In this document: positions 1 to 8,562 of the stretch, piece after piece
Layout of the letters: every line of letters begins with the position of its first letter
Position numbering within the stretch: position 1 is the stretch's first letter
NCBI RefSeq assembly: GCF_000365425.1
Contig: NZ_AQOV01000001.1
Span: 310,001 to 374,000 of the forward strand
From: Methylomonas sp. MK1
Lineage (GTDB): Bacteria; Pseudomonadota; Gammaproteobacteria; Methylococcales; Methylomonadaceae
Direction: 5' to 3'
DNA: 64,000 nt
The notes under the pieces: model-generated
What the model was told of the DNA's origin: nothing
The model's database searches: none
The model's input: only the letters and a program-made list of their open reading frames with translations
Translations under genes and position numbers: made by a program

Positions 1-333
1 TTGCCGCACCACAAAAGCCGATTGCTGCGGCTGGTAGGCGTAAGCCGGACAGCCTGCGGTAGTGGGCAGACCGGCCAGATCGATGTTGTCTTTGATCGCA
101 AACGGAATCCCATACAAGGGCAAGTCCTCCGCCGATTTATCCGCCAACGCCGCAGCATAAGCTCGCATCTGCGGTAGCGATAAACGGCTGATCCAGACGC
201 CGCGCGCCGGTGCGGATTCCAGGCGTTGCCAGAGCATGTCCACCAATGCCGCCGGCGTCAATTCTCCATCCCGGTAAGCTTGGCTGAGGCCGGCGATGCT
301 CAGTACCTCGGGCAATTCGGTCCAAGCCGTCAT
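1..333 (-). CDS. atzF: Allophanate hydrolase, N-terminal part (runs off window)
   Basis: Amidase-signature enzyme that hydrolyses allophanate to ammonia and CO2, the last step after the carboxylase encoded just upstream. Only the first 111 codons are present. They show the amidase N-terminus, including the segment [18 protein letters not shown] with the lysine expected of the Ser-cisSer-Lys triad and the following [11 protein letters not shown]. The start ATG (333-331) overlaps the TGA of the carboxylase gene as ATGA, which indicates translational coupling. The C-terminal domain lies outside the window. Family assignment rests on the sequence and on the operon context; the exact substrate follows from that context. 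Confidence 0.88.
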   Translation of the reverse strand, partial: MTAWTELPEVLSIAGLSQAYRDGELTPAALVDMLWQRLESAPARGVWISRLSLPQMRAYAAALADKSAEDLPLYGIPFAIKDNIDLAGLPTTAGCPAYAYQPQQSAFVVRQ

Positions 334-3300
334 GCGTCCTCCCCGGCCTGCAGCACCAGCAAATCTTGGCCGGCGCTGATCTGGGCGCCTTCGTTGCAAA
401 ATACTTTCCAGACCGTGCCGTCTTCCGGCGCCGGCACCGGAAACTCCATTTTCATCGATTCGACCACCACCAAGGCGTCGCCTTTCCTGACGCTATCGCC
501 GGCCTGAACCAATACCTGCCAGACATTGCCGGCGATATGGCTGGCCACGGCCCGGGCGCCGGGCGGCAAGTCTAGTTCGGTATCGATGGCCGCCGCCGCG
601 ACGGTCTGGTCGTCGGCATAAACCTGGCCGGCTTGCTCCCAGCGTTCGCGTTCGGCGTCGAAGGCAGCCTGTTGGCGGCTTTTGCATTCGGCGATCTCCC
701 CGGCGTGTTCGCGTAGAAAGTCGTTGTATTGGCGTAAGCTGAAGGTTTCCTCGCGAATATCCAGCTTGAGCTTGCCGCTGAGCACATCTTGCCGGTAACG
801 CAGCAATTCCTCGGCGGATACCGGATAAAACCGAATTTGGTCGAAAAAGCGCAGCAACCACGGCTTGCCGTCGCGAAAATCGGCGGTTTGCCGGTAGCGA
901 TTCCACATCGGCACGGTGCGGCCGACAAACTGATAGCCGCCCGGGCCTTCCATGCCGTAGACGCACAGGTAAGCGCCGCCGATGCCGACTGCATTCTCCG
1001 GGGTCCAGGTTCGAGCCGGGTTGTATTTGGTCGTCACCAGTCGGTGGCGCGGATCGATCGGGGTTGCCACCGGTGCGCCGAGATAGACGTCGCCCAAACC
1101 CATCACCAGGTAGCTGGCGTTGAACAGGATCTCCTTGACCTGTTCGATGCTGTCCAGTCCGTTGATGCGGCGGATGAATTCGATATTGCTCGGACACCAC
1201 GGCGCATCCTTGCGCACCGACTGCATGTATTTTTCGATAGCCAATTGCGTGGACGGATCGTCCCAGGACAGCGGCAGGTGGACGATGCGGGTCGGCACTT
1301 CCATGTCTTCGATGCCGGGCAATTCGGCTTCGGCCTGCGCCAGAATCCGCATCAGTTCGTCCAGCTCCAAGCTTCGATCATAATGCACTTGCAAGGAACG
1401 TATGCCCGGCGTCAGGTCAACAATGCCGGGAATGCCGCGCTGTTGCAGCCAAGTCATCAAGGCGTGCACCCTAAAGCGCAGATTCAGGTCCAAAATCAAT
1501 GGCCCGTATTCGACCAGTAGGTTGCGGTCGCCGGCTTGGCGGTAGGTGACGGCTACCCGCTCGCCAGAGGCCGGCAGCTGGGCGACGATGCAGCTTTCCT
1601 GGGCATCCGTTTCCGCTGGCAATTCGGGCAAAGCCGCATCGGCAGGATTGGCTATGACCCGTTCGACCTCGGCATCCAGATGTGCAGCCTGTTCGCGGTT
1701 CAAGCGGATAAAGCGCACGGTATTACCTGGCTTCAGTTGGCCCAGTTTCCACAATTCCGCCGCGACCACCGTAGCCGGACAGACAAAGCCGCCCAGACTG
1801 GGACCGTCCGGACCGAGTATCACCGGCATGTCGCCGGTAAAATCCACCGCGCCTATTGCGTAGGCGTTGTCGTGGATGTTGGACGGGTGCAGGCCGGCCT
1901 CGCCACCGTCGCTACGCGCCCAGCGCGGTTTCGGGCCGATCAGGCGAATGCCGGTACGGTTGGAGTTGTAATGCACTTCCCAATCGGTCGCGAAGAATTC
2001 GGCGATGTCCGCATCGGTAAAAAAGTCCGGCGCGCCGTGCGGCCCGTACAGCACACCGATGTGCCAATGCTCGGCGTAGCTGGGGAGCGCGCTTGGATTC
2101 GGTACGACTTCCTCAGTCAAACCGATTTCCGCCGCAATCGGCAACACGTCGCCGACCCGCAGCACCCGGCCGCCGTGGCCGCCGAACTGGCCCAAGGTAA
2201 ACGTGGCGCGGCTGCCCAGATATTCCGGCACGTCGAAGCCGCCTTGGAGCGCCAGATAAGTTCGGCAACCCTGGCCGGCAATAGTACCCAGTTTCAATAC
2301 GTCGCCGGCGGACACTTGAATGGCTTGCCAGAATGCCACCGATTCGCCGTTCAACTCGGCTTGCATCGCCGCGCCGGTCAAAACGATGCGGGTGGCGAAA
2401 TTGAAGCGCAGGCAGGGACCGTTGATCGCCATTTCCAGACCGGCCGCGTGTTCCGGGTTGCCCAAAATCCGGTTCCCTAAACGAAAGGCCAGCATATCCA
2501 TCGGCCCGGACGGCGGTACGCCTACGTCCCAATAACCCAGGCGGCCCGGATAGTCCTGGATCATGCTTTGGGTGCCGGCTTCCAGCACATCCAAGGTGCG
2601 CGGACGATAAGTCAGTCCGGCTAGATAAGCCGTGATCTGCCGGCCGCTGCGAAACACGTCGTCGGCGACGATCTGCCGTAAATAGGCCAGATTGGTTTCT
2701 ATACCGGCCAAACGGGTGTTGGCCAGTGCGGCGTGCATCTCCGCCAACGCCTGTTCGCGGTCGGCGGCGTGGACGATGACCTTGGCCAGCAACGGATCGT
2801 AATGCGGCGTGACTTCCAAGCCGTTTTCCAGCCAATGGTCGATCCTGACTGCGGCCGGAAACCGGCAATCGGTCAACAGGCCGGCCGACGGTTGGAAGTT
2901 TTTGTTCGGGTCTTCGGCGTAGACCCGAACTTGCATCGACCAGCCCTGCGGCGCGTGCCGGTATTGATCCAGAAATACGGAATCGCCAGCCGCCAAACGC
3001 AGCATCCATGCCACCAGATCGGTGCCGGTGACTTGTTCGGTGACACCGTGTTCGACTTGCAGCCGGGTGTTGACCTCCAGGAAATAAAACTCGCCGCTGT
3101 CCTGGTCGTAGACGAATTCGACCGTACCGGCCGAACGGTAAGCCACCGCCTCGCCCAGTGCCAGGGCATGGCGATAGAGTGCCGCGCGCGTCGCCTCGCT
3201 GATGCCTGGCGCCGGGGTTTCCTCGATCACTTTCTGGTTGCGGCGCTGTACCGAACAATCGCGCTCGCCTAAATGGATCACCCGGCCCGCGCCGTCGCCG

Positions 3301-3938
3301 AATATCTGCACCTCGATATGGCGGGCGCGTTCGATGAATTTTTCCAGATACAGGCCACTGTCCTTGAAATTGGCCGCACTCAAGCGCTGCACTACGGCAA
3401 ACGCCTCGCTCAGTTCGGTATCGTTGCGGCACAAGCGCATGCCGATACCGCCGCCGCCGGCAGTGCTTTTCAGCATCAACGGATAGCCGATGTCGGCCGC
3501 CGCTTGCAAGGCCTGGGCGATATCCGCCAGCAAGCCTGTGCCCGGCAGTAACGGTACTCCGCAGGTTTTGGCGATCTCGCGAGCGGTATGCTTCAAGCCG
3601 AAACGCCGCAATTGCTCCGGGGTCGGGCCGATGAAGACGATACCGGCCGCCGCGCATTGTTCGGCAAATTCGGCATTTTCGCTCAGAAAGCCGTAGCCGG
3701 GATGGATGGCCTGGGCGCCGGTGGCCAGCGCCGCTGCCAGAATCCGTTCGCTGCGCAAATAGCTGTCGGCCGCCGCCGCGCCGCCGACGCAAACCGCTTC
3801 GTCGGCATCCTGCACGTGGCGGGCGTGGGCGTCGGCTTCGGAATACACCGCGACGCTGGCGACCCCCAATTGCTTTAAGGTCCGAATGATGCGGCAGGCG
3901 ATTTCGCCGCGATTGGCGATCAATACCTTGTTAAACAT
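330..3938 (-). CDS. Biotin-dependent urea/guanidine carboxylase
   Basis: ATP- and biotin-dependent carboxylase of 1202 residues. Order of domains: biotin carboxylase with ATP-grasp (about 1-450, glycine loop [11 protein letters not shown]), carboxyltransferase halves of KipA/AHS2 type (about 455-780) and KipI/AHS1 type (about 800-1000), then a C-terminal biotinyl domain with ESMKMEF, placing the biotinylated lysine near K1163. This is the full urea carboxylase architecture. Because the operon is led by a guanidine-I riboswitch and carries two DUF1989 genes, the natural substrate is more likely guanidine (guanidine carboxylase) than urea; that is inference from the characterised systems of this layout. 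It is followed with a 4-nt overlap by allophanate hydrolase. Confidence 0.93.
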   Translation of the reverse strand: MFNKVLIANRGEIACRIIRTLKQLGVASVAVYSEADAHARHVQDADEAVCVGGAAAADSYLRSERILAAALATGAQAIHPGYGFLSENAEFAEQCAAAGIVFIGPTPEQLRRFGLKHTAREIAKTCGVPLLPGTGLLADIAQALQAAADIGYPLMLKSTAGGGGIGMRLCRNDTELSEAFAVVQRLSAANFKDSGLYLEKFIERARHIEVQIFGDGAGRVIHLGERDCSVQRRNQKVIEETPAPGISEATRAALYRHALALGEAVAYRSAGTVEFVYDQDSGEFYFLEVNTRLQVEHGVTEQVTGTDLVAWMLRLAAGDSVFLDQYRHAPQGWSMQVRVYAEDPNKNFQPSAGLLTDCRFPAAVRIDHWLENGLEVTPHYDPLLAKVIVHAADREQALAEMHAALANTRLAGIETNLAYLRQIVADDVFRSGRQITAYLAGLTYRPRTLDVLEAGTQSMIQDYPGRLGYWDVGVPPSGPMDMLAFRLGNRILGNPEHAAGLEMAINGPCLRFNFATRIVLTGAAMQAELNGESVAFWQAIQVSAGDVLKLGTIAGQGCRTYLALQGGFDVPEYLGSRATFTLGQFGGHGGRVLRVGDVLPIAAEIGLTEEVVPNPSALPSYAEHWHIGVLYGPHGAPDFFTDADIAEFFATDWEVHYNSNRTGIRLIGPKPRWARSDGGEAGLHPSNIHDNAYAIGAVDFTGDMPVILGPDGPSLGGFVCPATVVAAELWKLGQLKPGNTVRFIRLNREQAAHLDAEVERVIANPADAALPELPAETDAQESCIVAQLPASGERVAVTYRQAGDRNLLVEYGPLILDLNLRFRVHALMTWLQQRGIPGIVDLTPGIRSLQVHYDRSLELDELMRILAQAEAELPGIEDMEVPTRIVHLPLSWDDPSTQLAIEKYMQSVRKDAPWCPSNIEFIRRINGLDSIEQVKEILFNASYLVMGLGDVYLGAPVATPIDPRHRLVTTKYNPARTWTPENAVGIGGAYLCVYGMEGPGGYQFVGRTVPMWNRYRQTADFRDGKPWLLRFFDQIRFYPVSAEELLRYRQDVLSGKLKLDIREETFSLRQYNDFLREHAGEIAECKSRQQAAFDAERERWEQAGQVYADDQTVAAAAIDTELDLPPGARAVASHIAGNVWQVLVQAGDSVRKGDALVVVESMKMEFPVPAPEDGTVWKVFCNEGAQISAGQDLLVLQAGEDA

Positions 3939-4007
3939 GAATCCTCTTCTGGCGGGCCGTCCCGCCTTGCTTTGCCAACGCCGGGTCGTCCCGGCGCGGA
4001 TTACGGG

Positions 4008-4646
4008 TCAATCCCAGATCAGCAGGCGCACCGGCGTCGGGTTGTAGGCGTTGCACGGATTATTCAGTTGCGGGCAGTTGGAAATCAGCGCGATGACGTC
4101 CATCTCGGCCCGCATTTCCACGTATTTACCCGGCGCGGAAATGCCGTCGGCAAAGGTCAATTGACCGTCTGCCGTGACCGGCACGTTCATGAAAAAATTG
4201 ATATTGCTGGCGATGTCGCGCTTGGCCAGCCCGCAGTCGGCGTGGCCGATGGCCAACAAAAAGCTGTCGCGGCAACTGTGCATGTGCTTCTTATCCAGGG
4301 CATAGCGCACGCTGTTGCTCTCGGCGGCACAAGCGCCGCCTAAGGTATCGTGGCGACCACAGGTGTCGGCCACGATGGTCAGCAGCACGTTACCCTCGCC
4401 GGACATCAGCTTGGTGCCGGCACTCAGGTACAAATTACCTTGGTGGCGTATCGTGTCGGTGGCGCTGTAGCGTTCTTCATGGTCGGCGGCGCTGTAAAAC
4501 AAGGTGTCGACGGCTTGGTTGCCTTCCAGATCCAAGATGCGGAAGGTCTGGCCTTGTTTGATGGTATATAGCCAGGGTTCGCCGGCCGGCAAGGTGTAAT
4601 CGTAAAGTGCGGTGCTCGGGTCGAGCGTGCTTTCGACGATGGGCAT
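4008..4646 (-). CDS. DUF1989 protein, urea carboxylase-associated (carboxyguanidine deiminase subunit)
   Basis: Protein of 212 residues of the DUF1989 family (urea carboxylase-associated protein 1/2 type). Conserved family segments are visible: [21 protein letters not shown] in the middle and [18 protein letters not shown] at the C-terminus. In characterised guanidine pathways two such paralogues form the heteromeric deiminase CgdAB, which converts carboxyguanidine to allophanate. I chose the ATG at 4646 (MPIVESTLD) because the longer reading frame upstream lacks family similarity and runs into the neighbouring gene. It lies 25 nt downstream of the paralogue and 69 nt upstream of the carboxylase gene. 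Which of the two is CgdA or CgdB is not decided here. Confidence 0.85.
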   Translation of the reverse strand: MPIVESTLDPSTALYDYTLPAGEPWLYTIKQGQTFRILDLEGNQAVDTLFYSAADHEERYSATDTIRHQGNLYLSAGTKLMSGEGNVLLTIVADTCGRHDTLGGACAAESNSVRYALDKKHMHSCRDSFLLAIGHADCGLAKRDIASNINFFMNVPVTADGQLTFADGISAPGKYVEMRAEMDVIALISNCPQLNNPCNAYNPTPVRLLIWD

Positions 4647-4671
4647 AGGTTGGTTCTCGTAAAATCGGTGA

Positions 4672-5403
4672 TTACAGGAAATAGCGTTCGGTATTGGTAA
4701 AGCCGCGGCTGTTTTCCGGGCGGAAATTGCGACATTTATCGTCCTGGTCCGGCAAATCGCCACGGTAAGCCTCGAGCTTTACCGATTTGGGCTGGTAATG
4801 CGGATTCGGGTCCAGTGGATGCGGGCAGGTGCTGAGCAGCACCAGCGTGTTCAGTTCAAAGCGCAGCTCTACTTGGTTGCCTGGGGCGGAATGTCCAACT
4901 TGATATTGCAAATTGCCATCGTCGTCGGCCGCGATCTTGCTGAAGAAGTTGACGTTGGCGACCAGGTCGCGCTTGCCCAAGCCCCACTTTTCCAATTCGA
5001 TCAATAAGCTGTCGCGGCCGTTGCGATACATGGTATTGCGATGGCTTTGGTAACTGGCCGTGCCGTATTTGGCCAGCACTTGCGCGGCGTCGGATACACC
5101 GCACACCGTGTCGTGCCAGCCCAGCGTATCGGCGGTAATCGAGCACAACACCCGGCCCATGTCCGAATAGCAGACAAAGCCTTCGCTCAGATGAAAGGTA
5201 TGTTGGGCCTTCAGCGTGTCGGCCATGTTGTAGCGTTCAGTGCGTTCGTCGTCATTGATAAACAAGGCCGCCAGATTGGCGCCGCCTTCGCTGTCGGTAA
5301 AACGCAAGCGGTTGCCGCGCCGCATCCGGAACGAGGTATGGGCGCCGGCCGGCAGATTTTCGCTCCACAGCAGGTCTTCGTTATTTATCGAGGCTAAGCT
5401 CAT
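4672..5403 (-). CDS. DUF1989 protein, urea carboxylase-associated (second deiminase subunit)
   Basis: Protein of 243 residues, paralogous to the next gene downstream, with the DUF1989 core [18 protein letters not shown] and a C-terminal [19 protein letters not shown]. Families of this type accompany urea/guanidine carboxylases. The pair is taken to be the carboxyguanidine deiminase that releases ammonia between the carboxylase and allophanate hydrolase steps. No signal peptide is present, so it is cytoplasmic. It starts 18 nt after the ABC ATPase gene, clearly in the same operon. Confidence 0.85.
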   Translation of the reverse strand: MSLASINNEDLLWSENLPAGAHTSFRMRRGNRLRFTDSEGGANLAALFINDDERTERYNMADTLKAQHTFHLSEGFVCYSDMGRVLCSITADTLGWHDTVCGVSDAAQVLAKYGTASYQSHRNTMYRNGRDSLLIELEKWGLGKRDLVANVNFFSKIAADDDGNLQYQVGHSAPGNQVELRFELNTLVLLSTCPHPLDPNPHYQPKSVKLEAYRGDLPDQDDKCRNFRPENSRGFTNTERYFL

Positions 5404-5421
5404 CGTGGTCTCCTGAATCGG

Positions 5422-6261
5422 TTATAGCGCCGGGCTCTGCCCCAGACGCTCGAGTAGTTCGTAATTGGTTTGCATGCCGGAAGTCTCGCGAATACCGGCC
5501 AAAATCTGTTTTTTCAAGGCAATGAAGTCCGGATTCTGTTTCATGTCCTGGTCACGGTGGTCCGGCAACGGTACCTGGTGTATCGCGGCGATGCGTCCCG
5601 GCCGGGGGGCCATCAACACCACCCGGTGGGCCAGATAAATCGCTTCTTCCACGTCGTGGGTGACGAACAGCACCGTGGTTTTTTCCAGGATGGATACGTG
5701 CAGAATCAGATCGTGCATCACTTCGCGGGTCTGGGCGTCCAATGCGCCGAACGGCTCGTCCATCAACAAGATGCGCGGCCGAGCCATCAAGGCCCGGGCA
5801 ATGGCCACCCGCTGCTGCATGCCGCCGGACAGTTGATTCGGATAGGCGTCGGCGACGTGGCTCAGACCCATCAAGCGGATCAAGGCGTCGGCCCGGCCTT
5901 CGGCTGATTCAACATCGCCCAGCGTCGATACGTCCCGATGCACTTTTAATTGCCGACAGAACTTGATGTTGTCGGTCACGCTCAACCACGGATACAGGCT
6001 GTAATGCTGGAATACCATGGCCCGGTCAATGCCGGGGCCGGCGATAGGCAAACCGTCGACGTTGACGCTACCGCCGCTGGCCGGCTCCAGGCCGCCAACG
6101 ATGCGCAGCAAGGTCGATTTGCCGCAGCCGGACGCGCCGACCAGCGTGACGAACTCGCCGGGCGCAATGTCGAGATCGGCATCCTGCAAGGCGACGATAT
6201 CCGCGCCGTTGGCGGCAAAGCGTTTTTGCAAGTTGCGGATTTGAATGATGGGAGTCGTCAT
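5422..6261 (-). CDS. ABC transporter ATP-binding protein (SsuB/TauB type)
   Basis: Cytoplasmic ATPase of 279 residues for import by the adjacent permease. It has Walker A GASGCGKST, the Q-loop around MVFQHYSLYPW, the signature LSGGMQQRVAIARAL and Walker [13 protein letters not shown] followed by the H-loop FVTHDVEEA. The start MTTPIIQIRNL at 6261 sits 5 nt after the permease gene; a longer in-frame reading upstream only overlaps the permease in another frame. The family also serves nitrate, taurine and sulfonate uptake. The operon context suggests guanidine or a guanidine-like nitrogen compound as substrate (inference). Confidence 0.92.
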   Translation of the reverse strand: MTTPIIQIRNLQKRFAANGADIVALQDADLDIAPGEFVTLVGASGCGKSTLLRIVGGLEPASGGSVNVDGLPIAGPGIDRAMVFQHYSLYPWLSVTDNIKFCRQLKVHRDVSTLGDVESAEGRADALIRLMGLSHVADAYPNQLSGGMQQRVAIARALMARPRILLMDEPFGALDAQTREVMHDLILHVSILEKTTVLFVTHDVEEAIYLAHRVVLMAPRPGRIAAIHQVPLPDHRDQDMKQNPDFIALKKQILAGIRETSGMQTNYELLERLGQSPAL

Positions 6262-6266
6262 CGGCG

Positions 6267-7085
6267 CTATCTCCGGTACAGCCAAGGGAAGCTGCGGCGA
6301 TGCGCCCAGCGGAAGCATTGGTCGGTAGCCAGGCCGAATAACCCAATCAGAATGATGCCGGCGAAGATTTTGTCGGTCTGTAAAAAGCGTTGCGCCTTGA
6401 GCACGGCAAAGCCCAAGCCGGAATTGGCCGCCACCAACTCGGCTACCACCAGATAGGTCCAGGCCCAGCCCATCGTCACCCGCAAGGTATCGAGAATCGC
6501 CGGTTTGGCCGACGGCATGATCACCCGCATCACGATTTCGTCGCGGTCGGCGCCCATGGTTTGCGCCGCTTCGATTTGTTCCATCGGCACCCGCCGCACG
6601 TCCTCGGCGATCATCAACAGCATTTGAAAAAAGGTGCCGATGAAAATAATCGCGATCTTGGCGCCCTCGTCGATACCGACCCACAGCATCACCAACGGGA
6701 TGAAGGCTGCCGCCGGCATATAGCGGATGAAGTCGGTCAACGGTTCAAACAGGGCCTTGACCGGCGCATAAGTGCCCACCAGTACGCCCAAGGGCAAGGC
6801 CAGCACTGCCGACAATAGAAACCCGGCCACGACCCGATAAACGCTGATGGCGATGTCGCCGAGCAAATCGCCGTCGCGCAGCCATTCCCAGGCACTGTCC
6901 AACACCAAAGGCGGCGTCGGCAGGAACACCGGGTCTATCGCGCCGCCGGCGGAGACCCACCACCAACCGAGCAGCACCGACAGTAAACCGCTCATTGCAA
7001 TCAGCCAATGCGCGCGCCGTTCCAAACTGCCGCGTATCGCCCACAATGGTCGGCGCGGATTCAAATTGCCAGTCATAGTTGCCAC
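6267..7085 (-). CDS. ABC transporter permease (urea/guanidine carboxylase operon)
   Basis: Inner-membrane permease of 272 residues with about six hydrophobic segments and the cytoplasmic EAA loop EAAQTMGADRDEIVMRVIMP that contacts the ATPase. It belongs to the NitT/TauT-type binding-protein-dependent family. It lies 6 nt downstream of the substrate-binding protein gene and 5 nt upstream of the ATPase gene. The start could be MATMTG (7085) or the in-frame MTGNLN nine bases further in. Confidence 0.9.
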   Translation of the reverse strand: MATMTGNLNPRRPLWAIRGSLERRAHWLIAMSGLLSVLLGWWWVSAGGAIDPVFLPTPPLVLDSAWEWLRDGDLLGDIAISVYRVVAGFLLSAVLALPLGVLVGTYAPVKALFEPLTDFIRYMPAAAFIPLVMLWVGIDEGAKIAIIFIGTFFQMLLMIAEDVRRVPMEQIEAAQTMGADRDEIVMRVIMPSAKPAILDTLRVTMGWAWTYLVVAELVAANSGLGFAVLKAQRFLQTDKIFAGIILIGLFGLATDQCFRWAHRRSFPWLYRR

Positions 7086-7091
7086 CTGGAG

Positions 7092-8087
7092 CTAATGAAC
7101 GGCGAGCGCTTCGGTCACCAACGAGGCGTCAAAGCCAGCGGCTAAATCGGGCACGGATTCGATCAGGCGATTGTCTTTCAGAAAGCCGGCAATGGTCGGA
7201 CCGACAGCGGCCAAGGAGGACGATTCGGTTGCGACGGCCATGGCTTTGAGATTGTCTTCGAGAGTAAAGAAGCGGGTGCCCGGCAGAAACACTTTGTAGG
7301 CGTCCGGTTTCATGCCGACCACTTTGGCCATGATCGCGACGGCTTGGTCGGGCTGCTCGCGGATAAAGCGTTGCGTATCCTGCCAAGCCTTGATCATGCC
7401 GACCAGTTCGGCACGGTGGGTTTCGATGGCTTTAACCCTTGCTACCAATAAGTCCGGGATCAAACCGGGCATGTCTTTGGAAGTGAACAAGGCAGAACCT
7501 TTGCCGCTGGTTTGGATATTGTTGACCCAAGGATTCCACACCACGGTCGCGTCGACCCGACCGCTCAGAAACGCCGCCGCCGCGTCGCCGGCCGACAGGT
7601 TTACGGTTTTAATATCGTTGAATGTTAGGCCGTTCTTGCTCAGCGCCGTGGCAAGCACGAAGTGGGATATCGAATATTGCTCGAGAGCGATGGTTTTGCC
7701 TTTCAGGTCGGCGAAGCTTTTGATGCCCGGATTGACCATCAAGGCGTCGTTGCCGTCGGAATTGTCGTTGACCAAAATGGCTTTGATCGGCACGTTCTTG
7801 CTGAGCGGCGCCATCGTGTCGGACCAGGTCTGGCAGTTGGCATCGAGTTGGCCGGCCGATAGGGCCGAGATCGAGTCGGTGTAATTGGCAAACCAAACCA
7901 GTTTGACTTTGGCACCGTATTTTTTGAAATAGCCGTTCTTCTCGGCGACGTACCAGGCCACCCAGCCGGGCCAATCGCTGACGCCGACCTTTACCTCGGC
8001 GAAAGCCGGTTTAGATAAGCAAAACAACGCCGCAGCGAGGACAAGCGCAATTAATCGGGACAGGCAGTGGGAGAAAGTAGATGTCAT
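7092..8087 (-). CDS. ABC transporter periplasmic substrate-binding protein
   Basis: Protein of 331 residues with an N-terminal signal peptide (hydrophobic LIALVLAAALFCL, cleavage after about AFA). A NitT/TauT-like binding domain follows, beginning EVKVGVSDWPGWVAWYVAEKNGYF. It matches the binding proteins that typify urea carboxylase regions. It is the first gene of the seven-gene minus-strand operon and follows directly on the guanidine-I riboswitch. It probably captures guanidine or a related compound for the adjacent permease and ATPase; the ligand is inferred from the riboswitch. Confidence 0.9.
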   Translation of the reverse strand: MTSTFSHCLSRLIALVLAAALFCLSKPAFAEVKVGVSDWPGWVAWYVAEKNGYFKKYGAKVKLVWFANYTDSISALSAGQLDANCQTWSDTMAPLSKNVPIKAILVNDNSDGNDALMVNPGIKSFADLKGKTIALEQYSISHFVLATALSKNGLTFNDIKTVNLSAGDAAAAFLSGRVDATVVWNPWVNNIQTSGKGSALFTSKDMPGLIPDLLVARVKAIETHRAELVGMIKAWQDTQRFIREQPDQAVAIMAKVVGMKPDAYKVFLPGTRFFTLEDNLKAMAVATESSSLAAVGPTIAGFLKDNRLIESVPDLAAGFDASLVTEALAVH

Positions 8088-8109
8088 GAGTAGCTCCGGT
8101 CGGGTTGAA

Positions 8110-8245
8110 AAAGCTACACGTAGAGGCGGACCGGTTTGTTAAACCGTCTGACCTCCCGGGCTTTTATCCCGCCGTGTAGCTCCCCGAAAGAAGCCGGCAA
8201 CTCTCGGTCGCTGACGTTCGAAATCGAACCGGAACCCTAGTCACC
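8110..8245 (-). promoter_or_regulatory. Guanidine-I (ykkC subtype 1) riboswitch
   Basis: Read on the minus strand, the leader contains the hallmark conserved blocks of the ykkC-I aptamer in order: CTAGGGTTCCGG (near 8240), GACCGAGAG (near 8205), ACACGGC, then GGGATAAAAGCCCGGGAG (near 8170-8153). The arm AGCTACACG (8181-8173) can pair with CGTGTAGCT (8120-8112), which is followed by a T run, so a terminator enclosing the aptamer 3' half is possible. This class binds guanidinium and usually switches expression on. It lies about 25 nt before the binding-protein gene. Confidence 0.93.
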
Positions 8246-8296
8246 ATTTTGATAAGGCGCTTTTATGATCGCGCCTCACGTGTTGTAAAACTATAC

Positions 8297-8312
8297 AGCA
8301 AGCAATATGCCA
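8297..8312 (-). promoter_or_regulatory. Sigma-54 promoter of the guanidine operon
   Basis: Minus strand reads TGGCATATTGCTTGCT, an exact match to the conserved -24/-12 pattern TGGC-N7-TTGC with GG and GC 12 bp apart. It would start transcription near 8286, about 40 nt before the riboswitch aptamer. Confidence 0.82.
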
Positions 8313-8374
8313 TACTTAACTCTGCATATAAATCAATTATATACAAAATCATACCGATTGCAAAATCAAACTTT

Positions 8375-8423
8375 TGCGTTTTAGTGGTGCAATCACAGAC
8401 AAAATTAGATCTAAATTGGTGCA
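8375..8423. promoter_or_regulatory. Two NtrC-like enhancer sites
   Basis: Two 17-bp sites occur: TGCGTTTTAGTGGTGCA (8375-8391) and AGATCTAAATTGGTGCA (8407-8423). Both have a perfect GGTGCA right half-site like the enterobacterial NtrC consensus, with weaker left halves. Their starts are 32 bp apart and they lie about 97 and 129 bp upstream of the predicted sigma-54 start, the geometry of classic NtrC enhancers. They suggest activation under nitrogen limitation. Confidence 0.7.
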
Positions 8424-8562
8424 CAAGATTCTGATTAAAGTAGCTTATTTGGATCTTGGCTGGTTTGCGAAATGCCCTCTTTTAAACAAAAACCTTGACC
8501 TTTAAAGCTGCCATATTTCCCTTTGCCCGATGACACAATCGACCAATTGCAAGCCGTTACAA

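Noticed and set aside
493..3792. Several long open frames overlapping the carboxylase gene on both strands
   Set aside because: They lie in other frames of a clear 1202-residue enzyme, are rich in Arg/Gly/Pro and show no family motifs; typical shadows of GC-rich coding DNA.
8249..8434. A 61-codon plus-strand frame before the guanidine operon
   Set aside because: It overlaps the sigma-54 promoter and NtrC-like sites on the other strand, lacks a ribosome-binding site and has no recognisable features.
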